Both the position numbers and the translations under genes were made by a program. Under the pieces are notes generated by a model. It was not told the origin of the DNA and searched no databases. It saw only the letters and a list, made by a program, of their open reading frames with translations. Shown one piece after another: positions 1 through 5,177 of a stretch of 5,331 nt of DNA. How positions within the stretch are numbered: the stretch's first letter is position 1; each line of letters opens with the position of its first letter. The stretch is from an uncultured Clostridiaceae bacterium (GTDB taxonomy: Bacteria > Bacillota > Clostridia > TANB77 > CAG-508), in contig CATZDQ010000121.1 in NCBI GenBank assembly GCA_958417695.1, positions 1-5,331 of the forward strand, read 5' to 3'.

Positions 1-917
1 AAAGTATCTGTTAGTTGGATACCTGCTGTAGCGTCAAAGATAGATGTATGTTCGTCATTAATGAAGTCTGATGAAACAACAGCATCTTCTGTATATTCAA
101 TAATACCTTTCATTTCATTTTCTGATGCTTCTTTCATAACTTTACAAAGTTCTTCCATAGTGGTTGGTTTTGCTAAGTTACAAGTTAAATCTACTACAGA
201 TACATCTACAGTTGGTACTCTAAATGCCATACCTGTTAATTTTCCATTTAAGTCTGGGATAACTTTTCCTACTGCTTTTGCTGCGCCTGTTGAAGAAGGT
301 ATAATGTTAGCAGAAGCTGCTCTACCGCCTCTCCAATCTTTTTTAGATGCTCCATCTACTGTTTTTTGTGTTGCAGTTGTAGAATGTACAGTTGTCATTA
401 ATCCATCTACAATACCAAAATGGTCATGAATGACTTTGGCAAGTGGTGCTAAACAGTTTGTTGTACAAGATGCATTGGATACAATATTCATACTACTTTC
501 ATATTTTTCATTATTAACTCCCATTACAAACATAGGTGCATCTTTTGAAGGTGCACTGATGACTACTTTCTTAGCGCCACCTTTTAAATGTGCTTCTGCT
601 TTTTCCATAGTAGTAAATACGCCTGAACATTCTAATACATATTCTACACCATCATTTCCCCATGGAATATTAACTGGGTCCATTTCATTATATACTTTTA
701 TTTCTTTTCCATTCACAACGATTGTATTTTCTCTTGCAGATACCTCTCCGTCAAATTTTCCATGTACGGTATCATATTTTACCATATAAGCCATATAATC
801 TGCTGTGATGAAAGGGTCATTAATTGCTACAACCTCTACTTCTTTATTTTTTAGTGCTGCTTGGAAAGCTAAATTTCCAATTCTTCCAAAACCATTGATT
901 CCAATTCTAACTGTCAT
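1..917 (-). CDS. gap: Glyceraldehyde-3-phosphate dehydrogenase, type I (3' end cut by window edge)
   Basis: This is the cytoplasmic glycolytic enzyme that oxidises glyceraldehyde 3-phosphate with NAD+ and phosphate to 1,3-bisphosphoglycerate. The 305 codons present are open throughout. They show the N-terminal Rossmann motif GINGFGRIG (residues 6-14), an NDPF segment with Asp34 where NAD-binding enzymes carry their ribose-contacting acid, the active-site signature SNASCTTNC with catalytic Cys151, and His178 in the HSTTATQ segment. The stretch TATQKTVDG followed by KDWRGGRAAS resembles the E. coli GapA/eukaryotic subtype more than Bacillus subtilis GapA. About 30 C-terminal residues lie outside the window, judging from the usual 330-340. 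I chose the ATG at 917 because AAGGAGG (926-932) lies 8 bases upstream; the in-frame ATG at 923 is too close to it. A promoter lies just upstream, and a divergent RNA gene begins about 120 bases away. Identity is near certain; a glycolytic rather than gluconeogenic role is inferred. Confidence 0.97.
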   Translation of the reverse strand, partial: MTVRIGINGFGRIGNLAFQAALKNKEVEVVAINDPFITADYMAYMVKYDTVHGKFDGEVSARENTIVVNGKEIKVYNEMDPVNIPWGNDGVEYVLECSGVFTTMEKAEAHLKGGAKKVVISAPSKDAPMFVMGVNNEKYESSMNIVSNASCTTNCLAPLAKVIHDHFGIVDGLMTTVHSTTATQKTVDGASKKDWRGGRAASANIIPSSTGAAKAVGKVIPDLNGKLTGMAFRVPTVDVSVVDLTCNLAKPTTMEELCKVMKEASENEMKGIIEYTEDAVVSSDFINDEHTSIFDATAGIQLTDT

Positions 918-959
918 TTTCATTTCCTCCTTAACATTTATTATTGTTTTAACACTGCT

Positions 960-988
960 ATTTTATACCAAGTATTGTTAGTTTTCAA
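960..988 (-). promoter_or_regulatory. Predicted vegetative (sigma-A type) promoter of gap
   Basis: Read on the minus strand, TTGAAA (983-988) is followed after 17 bases by TAAAAT (960-965). An overlapping TATAAA (962-967) preceded by TGG gives an extended -10 alternative. Transcription would start near 953, leaving a leader of about 35 bases before the gap ATG. I see no operator palindrome or riboswitch in that short leader. This is a consensus match only. Confidence 0.6.
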
Positions 989-1038
989 GTATTTCTTACC
1001 ATTCTTTTCATAATTTTGAAGTTTTTTCTATTTTTCTA

Positions 1039-1067
1039 TTGCATTATGTAAATAATTATGTTATTAT
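1039..1067 (+). promoter_or_regulatory. Predicted vegetative (sigma-A type) promoter of the structured RNA gene
   Basis: TTGCAT (1039-1044) and TATTAT (1062-1067) are separated by exactly 17 bases on the plus strand, which places the transcript start near 1074. It diverges from the gap promoter, and about 50 bases separate the two -35 boxes. The next strong plus-strand signal is the terminator at 1271-1305, so this promoter appears to serve the RNA gene alone. Confidence 0.65.
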
Positions 1068-1119
1068 CTAGTTATGTAAGGTTATTCTACTTACAAAAAA
1101 ATCACAGGAGGTCATCAGC

Positions 1120-1212
1120 ATGACTCATGCACGGGACAATCCCAGTAATCTTTCTTTAGAAACCAAAATGGTTGGCAGTTGCTGTCCGACGCCGCACACG
1201 GCGGGAGGGTAA
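1120..1212 (+). CDS. Possible 30-residue peptide frame embedded in the structured RNA
   Basis: An ATG at 1120 lies 8 bases after a perfect AGGAGG (1106-1111) and opens 30 codons that end in TAA (1210-1212). The peptide starts MTHARDNPSN and ends SCCPTPHTAGG, with two adjacent cysteines and no obvious signal peptide or membrane segment; I do not recognise it. Against translation, the frame coincides with the paired core of the RNA. The start codon lies in the 3' arm of a small hairpin, GTCAT-CAGC-ATGAC (1111-1124), and the peptide spans both arms of the GC-rich hairpin at 1190-1203. In favour, the ribosome site and spacing are as good as those of the real genes here. It may be a dual-function RNA or chance, since structured RNAs often keep purine-rich loops that imitate ribosome sites. 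I lean towards RNA structure as the main constraint. Confidence 0.3.
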   Translation: MTHARDNPSNLSLETKMVGSCCPTPHTAGG

Positions 1213-1270
1213 ACATGAGAAGATTCCGGAGTGGATTTACGTAGTGACAATTGAATAATGTGATTTATTG

Positions 1271-1305
1271 ACCCGGCGGTGTAATGCACCGCCGGGTGTT
1301 TTTTT
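1271..1305 (+). terminator. Strong intrinsic terminator of the structured RNA
   Basis: Bases 1271-1281 (ACCCGGCGGTG) pair perfectly with 1287-1297 around a 5-base loop. The 11-pair, GC-rich stem is followed by seven T residues at 1299-1305. It is the clearest terminator in the window and defines the 3' end of the RNA gene. Confidence 0.95.
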
Positions 1306-1319
1306 GTTAAACAAAAAAA
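1299..1319. repeat. AT-rich perfect palindrome between two converging terminators
   Basis: Ten bases (seven T, then GTT) at 1299-1308 mirror ten at 1310-1319 (AAC, then seven A) around a single A at 1309. The left half is the T-tract of the plus-strand RNA terminator. The right half, read on the minus strand, is the T-tract of the terminator of the small protein gene. The symmetry therefore follows mostly from two T-tracts placed back to back. Confidence 0.7.
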
Positions 1320-1347
1320 TATCCACTCTAGTAGGAGTGGGTATTTT
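1313..1347 (-). terminator. Intrinsic terminator of the small repeat-protein gene
   Basis: On the minus strand CCACTC (1335-1340) pairs with GAGTGG (1323-1328) around a 6-base loop. The helix extends outward through a G-T pair and several A-T pairs, and a run of seven T follows at 1313-1319. It begins directly after the TAG stop at 1348-1350, so it ends this gene and shields it from the converging RNA transcript. Confidence 0.8.
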
Positions 1348-1629
1348 CTATAATGTGATATCGATTTTTTTAAACCAGAATTTTTTTACACCTTCAGCGG
1401 TGATTTCATGAAATAAAAAGTCATGTACATCTTGTCCTGTAATTTCTTGATGCCAGAAATCATGAACTTCTTGAAATACTTTTTCTTGCTTTGGAGTTAA
1501 TTCTAATTTTATTTCATGAAACAAGAAATTCTTTACTTTTGTCCAAACACTAATCTCTGTTGGTAAAGACTTTCCTTGTTCTTCTGCTTTGTTCATTGGT
1601 TCTGCCACATTTACGTTATTCTCTTCCAC
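1348..1629 (-). CDS. Small protein with four copies of a V-x-x-F-[LW]-x-x-[EK]-I motif, function unknown
   Basis: I do not recognise this 93-residue protein. Its first 25 or so residues are acidic and polar. The rest carries four imperfect repeats: VKNFLFHEI (residues 32-40), VHDFWHQEI (55-63), VHDFLFHEI (68-76) and VKKFWFKKI (81-89), spaced 23, 13 and 13 residues apart. It is rich in F, W and H. The pattern suggests short amphipathic helices with aromatic faces, which could bind a membrane, a partner or one another; that is inference. There is no signal peptide or plain membrane span. I chose a GTG start at 1629 because AAAGGAGG (1638-1645) lies 8 bases upstream. The longer frame from an ATG at 1671 has no ribosome site, and its ATG falls at the predicted transcript start. 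The gene is monocistronic, with its own promoter and terminator, between spoVT and the RNA gene. The coding frame is fairly secure; no function can be assigned. Confidence 0.8.
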   Translation of the reverse strand: MEENNVNVAEPMNKAEEQGKSLPTEISVWTKVKNFLFHEIKLELTPKQEKVFQEVHDFWHQEITGQDVHDFLFHEITAEGVKKFWFKKIDITL

Positions 1630-1678
1630 CTTTATTTCCTCCTTTGTATCTACTATTTTTATTCTTATCATCGTATTA

Positions 1679-1707
1679 TTTATACTACAATTGGTTTAGA
1701 AAATCAA
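1679..1707 (-). promoter_or_regulatory. Predicted vegetative (sigma-A type) promoter of the small repeat-protein gene
   Basis: On the minus strand TTGATT (1702-1707) and TATAAA (1679-1684) are separated by 17 bases, so transcription should start near 1672. That leaves a leader of about 40 bases holding the AAAGGAGG site at 1638-1645 and supports the GTG start at 1629 over the ATG at 1671. No GC-rich terminator separates spoVT from this promoter, so read-through from spoVT is also possible. Confidence 0.6.
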
Positions 1708-1763
1708 TACTTTTTCTGTTTGTCATGTAAATGTAATATTGTAATATTTTCGTAATCTTGTTT

Positions 1764-2318
1764 TTACAATTCCATCTGTGTTCCTAAAAAGCTAGCAGCT
1801 GACTGCACTACTTTTTTTTCAACTTCTGTCATTTTCGTATTTGCATCTTTTGATATTAAAATAACACTGCCGATTACATCTCCATCTGAAATGATTGGAT
1901 ACACCACTTGTGCATTATTTTTCTTGTCTGCATTTTCATTTTGTGTAATCGGAACGGAAACATCATTATTTTCTTTACTAATATAGGCTTCCTTATCATC
2001 CATAATTCTTTCTAAATCTTTACTAATGCCTTGTTCTAAAAATTCTTTTTTAGAACCTCCTGATACAGCAATAACCGTATCTTTATCTGTTATACAGGCA
2101 ATATGCCCTGTTGTTTTTGCTAAAGTTTCTGCATATTCTGTAGCAAATTCAGAAAGTTCACCAATTGGTGAATATTTTTTTAAAATAATTTGTCCTTCTC
2201 TATCTGTAAAAATTTCTAATGGGTCTCCTTCTTTAATACGTAATGTTTTTCTAATTTCTTTTGGAATTACAATTCTTCCTAAGTCATCTATTCTTCTTAC
2301 CACACCGGTTGCTTTCAA
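1764..2318 (-). CDS. spoVT: Stage V sporulation protein T, AbrB-family regulator
   Basis: SpoVT is a DNA-binding regulator made in the forespore late in sporulation. In Bacillus subtilis it adjusts the sigma-G regulon, raising some genes and lowering others, and it influences spore germination. The 184 residues match the family length (178 in B. subtilis). Residues 1-52 form the swapped-hairpin AbrB DNA-binding domain (GVVRRIDDLGRIVIPKEIR, then LRIKEGDPLEIF). Residues 56-180 form a GAF-like domain, with AYISKENNDVSVPI and VVYPIISDGDVIGSVIL as its core strands; this domain mediates tetramer formation in known SpoVT. The start codon is TTG at 2318, placed 8 bases after AAAGGAGG and in frame with the conserved KATGVVRR start. 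A sigma-G type promoter lies upstream. No clear terminator follows within 1680-1763. Identity is very likely; paralogous AbrB regulators normally lack the GAF-like half. Confidence 0.95.
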   Translation of the reverse strand: MKATGVVRRIDDLGRIVIPKEIRKTLRIKEGDPLEIFTDREGQIILKKYSPIGELSEFATEYAETLAKTTGHIACITDKDTVIAVSGGSKKEFLEQGISKDLERIMDDKEAYISKENNDVSVPITQNENADKKNNAQVVYPIISDGDVIGSVILISKDANTKMTEVEKKVVQSAASFLGTQMEL

Positions 2319-2352
2319 ACTCTTTCCCTCCTTTATTTTTTAAGTCTACTCT

Positions 2353-2382
2353 TATTATGACAAAAGTGGGAAATTTTATGCA
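2353..2382 (-). promoter_or_regulatory. Predicted sigma-G (forespore) promoter of spoVT
   Basis: On the minus strand TGCATA (2377-2382) is followed after 17 bases by CATAATA (2353-2359). Both fit the sigma-G/sigma-F type consensus (TGMATA, 17-18 bases, CATAMTA), which is the sigma class known to drive spoVT in B. subtilis. Transcription would start near 2346 and leave a leader of about 28 bases that includes the AAAGGAGG ribosome site. Sigma-F and sigma-G promoters overlap in sequence, so either could read it. Confidence 0.7.
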
Positions 2383-2409
2383 TTTTTTTATTTTTCTTTG
2401 AAATTCCTT

Positions 2410-2453
2410 TTTTAAAAAGAATAAAAGATAGATTATTCTATCTTTTATTCTTT
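2410..2453 (-). terminator. AT-rich hairpin over the NTPase stop codon, likely terminator
   Basis: Bases 2416-2432 and 2437-2453 form a perfect 17-pair inverted repeat around a TTAT loop. On the minus strand its 5' arm contains the last codons and the TAA stop (2445-2447) of the NTPase gene, and its 3' arm runs into five T residues. The stem has only a few G-C pairs and the T-tract is short, so its efficiency is uncertain. It is nevertheless the only candidate for ending the comFC-NTPase transcript before the spoVT promoter. Confidence 0.55.
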
Positions 2454-4412
2454 ATTGGATATTAATTTTGTTTTATATCTATCTAATATATTTCCTAGTT
2501 CTCTTGAAAAATCTTCTAACATAACCAGCTTAATGGTTGTCTCTTTTCCATCTAAATAGTCATCCATCACTTGTTTTAATTTTTTAATGTTCTTCATTTC
2601 TGGTTCTATCTGTTTGGTATATTTTCTAGCACGGTCTGCTAACATTTCCTTAATCGTTACTATATCTTCATTACTTGCACAAGAAATTCTTTGGAATAGT
2701 TGGAAAACATCATAATATTTAAATATTGGAATTTCCATACATTCTTTAGCGAATTTATCATAAAACCATTCCATTTTCATTGGAATAAACTTAAAGATTT
2801 CTTCTGCCTTTTCTTGATACATTTTGTCTTTTAATTTTTCATTGATATCATTAAAATATTTTAAGACTTCTTCCATCTCTACTCCTACTTCATTTACAGA
2901 AATGGTGTCTAACTCTTCTTCCACATTATCGCAATATTCAGAGGTTAAAGAGGACATATTTAAACCAGTTAAAAAGACGGTTTTCATAGTTTTTATATCA
3001 TAATCAATTAAACCTTTTTTTATAAAGTAACTGAAATATGCAAATATTTTTACAATTTCAATTGGTTTAATTCTTCCCTCTTTGACATCTTCTAAGACTT
3101 CTTCAATAATGCCATCAAATTGGTCATCTGAAATCTTCCAATATTCTTCTGTTAATAATCGCTTGTAACCTGGTAATTTATCTGTATCGACTGTATTAAT
3201 AATGACTTCCATATTTTCTTTAAACGTTTTCATATCAAAAATACGTGTACGAATATAAATCTCGATAAATTTAAAGAAACGATATTCTGCTTTAAAATTA
3301 TAATAATAGTTATTATCAAATTCTTTAATATAAAATTGACGATTATCCATAAAGACTCTCGAAGAAACTAAAATCGCCTTATATTCTTCATTGCTATTGA
3401 TATTAATAAATTTATCTTTTGTTACTTTACCTGCCTTAATTTCAAAAGAAATTGCAATGGTAAAGATTAACATAGTCTGCATTACTCTATGGTTTGTATT
3501 AGGATAGGCTTTATTTACCATATCAAAAATCTTTTTAAAATCATTTAAAGCATGCTTTAAAATTCTTAAGTTTCTAGTACCACTTTTATTAAAAGTAGAA
3601 ATAATTAGGTTAGTATTTTCTCTTAAAAATCGTATTAAATCTGGATATTTCTCATAACGCATCAGTATACCATTTATAATATAGTTAAATTCTGGTGCAT
3701 ATTCAAAGGTTTCTCCTATTAACTTTTCTTTAATTCTTTCATAGTCATTGGCTTTATCAAAAACATACTCAATTGTATCTTGTATTCTTTCTACCATTGG
3801 TTTATCTGTTTTCTTAATTAGGTCGCCTTCTTTGTCCAATAAATAGGTAGCTATAAATGTTTTCATTTCTAAATTGCTACTTTTTAGTTTTGTAGATAAC
3901 TCTTTTTCATTACAGATAATAATCGTTTTAATATGGTCATGCTCTACAAAATTATTAATATAACCTAAAATATCAATAACATCTACATTGGCTCTTTCTA
4001 AGTCATCAAAACATAAAACTTTATCATCTGTTGAAAAGAACTCACTATAATCTAATTTGTCTCCATTTTGGGTAACACCAAAGAAGTTCGCCATATCTAA
4101 GCCTGTCTTAGCATATTCTGGTATCGTATTTTGTCCATTGGCATTCATATATTTTTTTAAGTTTTTATCCATTAATTGTGTTGTTTCTATAAAGATTTTT
4201 TTACTAATCTCTTCTAGATTAGAAATACCATACAAAGACATATAAATGGTTGTATAGCGTTTTCCATTTAATTGCATGGATTCAATTTTATTACGAATTT
4301 TATGATTCCAAAAATAAGTTTTTCCGCTTCCCCATTCTCCATTAATCATAATGGCATAATCGGTATAATCCGCTCTGATATAATCCAATATGCTTTCTAC
4401 TAAATCTTCCAT
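2445..4412 (-). CDS. KAP-like P-loop NTPase, role unknown
   Basis: This is a 655-residue soluble ATPase-like protein. The N-terminal third has the nucleotide site: Walker A GEWGSGKT (residues 25-32), a Walker B strand VLCFDDLER (132-140) with the paired acids and trailing Arg typical of KAP-family NTPases, and a sensor-like strand IIICNEKEL (164-172). A conserved-looking segment GTRNLRILKHALNDF (278-292) could supply a sensor-2 arginine. The remaining 360 residues look mainly helical and charged, with no domain that I recognise and no clear membrane spans, although many KAP proteins have inserted spans. KAP NTPases include PifA, the F-plasmid protein that excludes phage T7, so a conflict or defence role is possible but unproven. 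The ATG at 4412 is preferred: AAAGAGGTGG (4421-4430) lies 8 bases upstream, whereas the longer GTG start at 4424 overlaps it. That ribosome site touches the comFC stop codon, which implies co-transcription and perhaps coupled translation. ATP binding is well supported; the biological role is not. Confidence 0.88.
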   Translation of the reverse strand: MEDLVESILDYIRADYTDYAIMINGEWGSGKTYFWNHKIRNKIESMQLNGKRYTTIYMSLYGISNLEEISKKIFIETTQLMDKNLKKYMNANGQNTIPEYAKTGLDMANFFGVTQNGDKLDYSEFFSTDDKVLCFDDLERANVDVIDILGYINNFVEHDHIKTIIICNEKELSTKLKSSNLEMKTFIATYLLDKEGDLIKKTDKPMVERIQDTIEYVFDKANDYERIKEKLIGETFEYAPEFNYIINGILMRYEKYPDLIRFLRENTNLIISTFNKSGTRNLRILKHALNDFKKIFDMVNKAYPNTNHRVMQTMLIFTIAISFEIKAGKVTKDKFININSNEEYKAILVSSRVFMDNRQFYIKEFDNNYYYNFKAEYRFFKFIEIYIRTRIFDMKTFKENMEVIINTVDTDKLPGYKRLLTEEYWKISDDQFDGIIEEVLEDVKEGRIKPIEIVKIFAYFSYFIKKGLIDYDIKTMKTVFLTGLNMSSLTSEYCDNVEEELDTISVNEVGVEMEEVLKYFNDINEKLKDKMYQEKAEEIFKFIPMKMEWFYDKFAKECMEIPIFKYYDVFQLFQRISCASNEDIVTIKEMLADRARKYTKQIEPEMKNIKKLKQVMDDYLDGKETTIKLVMLEDFSRELGNILDRYKTKLISNKE

Positions 4413-4429
4413 TTTTCCTACCACCTCTT

Positions 4430-5131
4430 TTAATCTTTTGCAATTGTTACGACTATAATAGTCTTAGCACCATTTTCTTTCAATATCTTAGCACAGGCAT
4501 TCACTGTACTTCCTGTTGTATATATGTCGTCTACTAAAATAATGTTTTTTCCTTTTATCCTTTCGGGATGTCTTAAGCTATATACCTGTTTAACGTTTTC
4601 CACACGTTCCTTTCTGTTTAATGAACTTTGTGGTAAATTATGTTTTACTTTTTGTAGACAATTCTTCTCTAAAAAAATGGTCCCTATTTTATTTTCTCTT
4701 ATTATCCTTACCAATTCTGTGCAAATTAATTCACTCTGATTGTATCCTCTTTGCGCTTTTCGCTTTTTATGAATTGGAACTGGCATAATTATATCATATT
4801 TTTTTAAAAAGCCACATAATTTTTCATTTTTTATCATAATTTTTGCAAAAAGAATGGCGAAGTAACTTTTCTCTCCAAATTTAAATTGTGTTAATAATTT
4901 TTTTGCCATTCCTTGGTAAAAAAATAAATAGAAATGCTTTTCAAAATAAAAACCTTGTTTCTTTTTTATATTCTCTATGCAAAACACTGCATCTTGTTTT
5001 AATTTAGTATAACAACTAGCACATAAATAATCTTGCTCTGGCTTTCCACAAAGTAAGCAATTGGGTGGAAAAAAACACTGTTTTATTTCTTTACACAAAA
5101 AAATAAGGGCTTGCTTAAAAAATTCTATCAT
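4430..5131 (-). CDS. comFC: ComF-family phosphoribosyltransferase-like protein
   Basis: ComFC/GntX-type proteins join an N-terminal zinc finger to a type I phosphoribosyltransferase fold. In competent bacteria ComFC is needed for DNA uptake and transformation, but the family is widespread in species not known to be competent. In this 233-residue protein the finger is CLLC (Cys25, Cys28) and CASC (Cys37, Cys40). A basic segment HKKRKAQRGYNQ (121-132) is the family hallmark, and VDDIYTTGST (200-209) is the PRPP-binding loop with both acids intact. The length fits the family. The ATG at 5131 follows AGGAGG (5139-5144) by 7 bases. The gene lies 46 bases after a partial coiled-coil gene and 17 bases before the NTPase start, so the three probably form an operon. 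No comFA helicase or comEA-type gene is visible, so a competence role cannot be claimed for this organism. The family assignment is firm; the substrate is unknown. Confidence 0.93.
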   Translation of the reverse strand: MIEFFKQALIFLCKEIKQCFFPPNCLLCGKPEQDYLCASCYTKLKQDAVFCIENIKKKQGFYFEKHFYLFFYQGMAKKLLTQFKFGEKSYFAILFAKIMIKNEKLCGFLKKYDIIMPVPIHKKRKAQRGYNQSELICTELVRIIRENKIGTIFLEKNCLQKVKHNLPQSSLNRKERVENVKQVYSLRHPERIKGKNIILVDDIYTTGSTVNACAKILKENGAKTIIVVTIAKD

Positions 5132-5177
5132 GAATCTTCCTCCTATGCCCCTATTTTAAATCCTCTTTATTTATCTT

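Larger units (their letters stand above)
1074..1305 (+). ncRNA. Stand-alone structured noncoding RNA, candidate raiA-motif RNA
   Basis: This GC-rich island in AT-rich DNA has its own promoter and terminator. The sequence shows a long-range closing helix of 8 perfect pairs (1099-1106 AAATCACA with 1259-1266 TGTGATTT). Inside it are a second long-range helix CTCATG (1124-1129) with CATGAG (1214-1219), hairpins GGGA-CAA-TCCC (1133-1143), AACCA-AAA-TGGTT (1161-1173) and CGCCG-CACA-CGGCG (1190-1203), a possible GTAAA/TTTAC pair (1209-1213, 1236-1240), and an alternative GGACA/TGTCC pair (1134-1138, 1183-1187) that could form a pseudoknot. No plus-strand gene follows in the window, so it is not a cis riboswitch for anything visible and probably acts in trans. 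The raiA-motif RNA, which typically lies between raiA and comFC and affects sporulation and aggregation in Clostridium acetobutylicum, fits in size, host and neighbourhood. Here comFC is about 3 kb away and raiA is not seen. That a structured RNA exists is well supported; the class is a proposal. Confidence 0.8.

Noticed and set aside
61..789. Two plus-strand open frames opposite gap (61-429 and 430-789)
   Set aside because: They are antisense shadows of a clearly conserved GAPDH sequence whose minus-strand frame is open throughout; they have no ribosome site and no family features.
1074..1305. The structured RNA as a riboswitch, SRP RNA or 6S RNA
   Set aside because: No gene follows on its strand, so it is not a leader. 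The GGAA-loop helix of SRP RNA is absent, and the fold is not the long bulged hairpin of 6S RNA. I could not match it to common riboswitch cores that I remember (cobalamin, THF, c-di-GMP, guanidine, ZTP).
1684..1763. Direct repeat GTAATATT near 1732-1749 as a regulator site or spoVT terminator
   Set aside because: It is short and AT-only in AT-rich DNA, with no hairpin or T-tract. I see nothing firm in this stretch beyond the promoter at 1679-1707.
2026..2343. Plus-strand open frame of 105 codons opposite spoVT
   Set aside because: It lies opposite the conserved SpoVT frame, has no ribosome site, and has a composition typical of antisense translation.
4057..4245. Plus-strand open frame of 62 codons opposite the NTPase
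   Set aside because: It is a short antisense shadow inside a long real gene, without a ribosome site.
4413..4424. GTG start at 4424 for the NTPase (four extra residues)
   Set aside because: The ribosome site AAAGAGGTGG overlaps this codon and is correctly spaced only for the ATG at 4412.
4524..4739. Plus-strand open frame of 71 codons opposite comFC
   Set aside because: It is antisense to the PRPP-loop region of comFC, and nothing supports translation.
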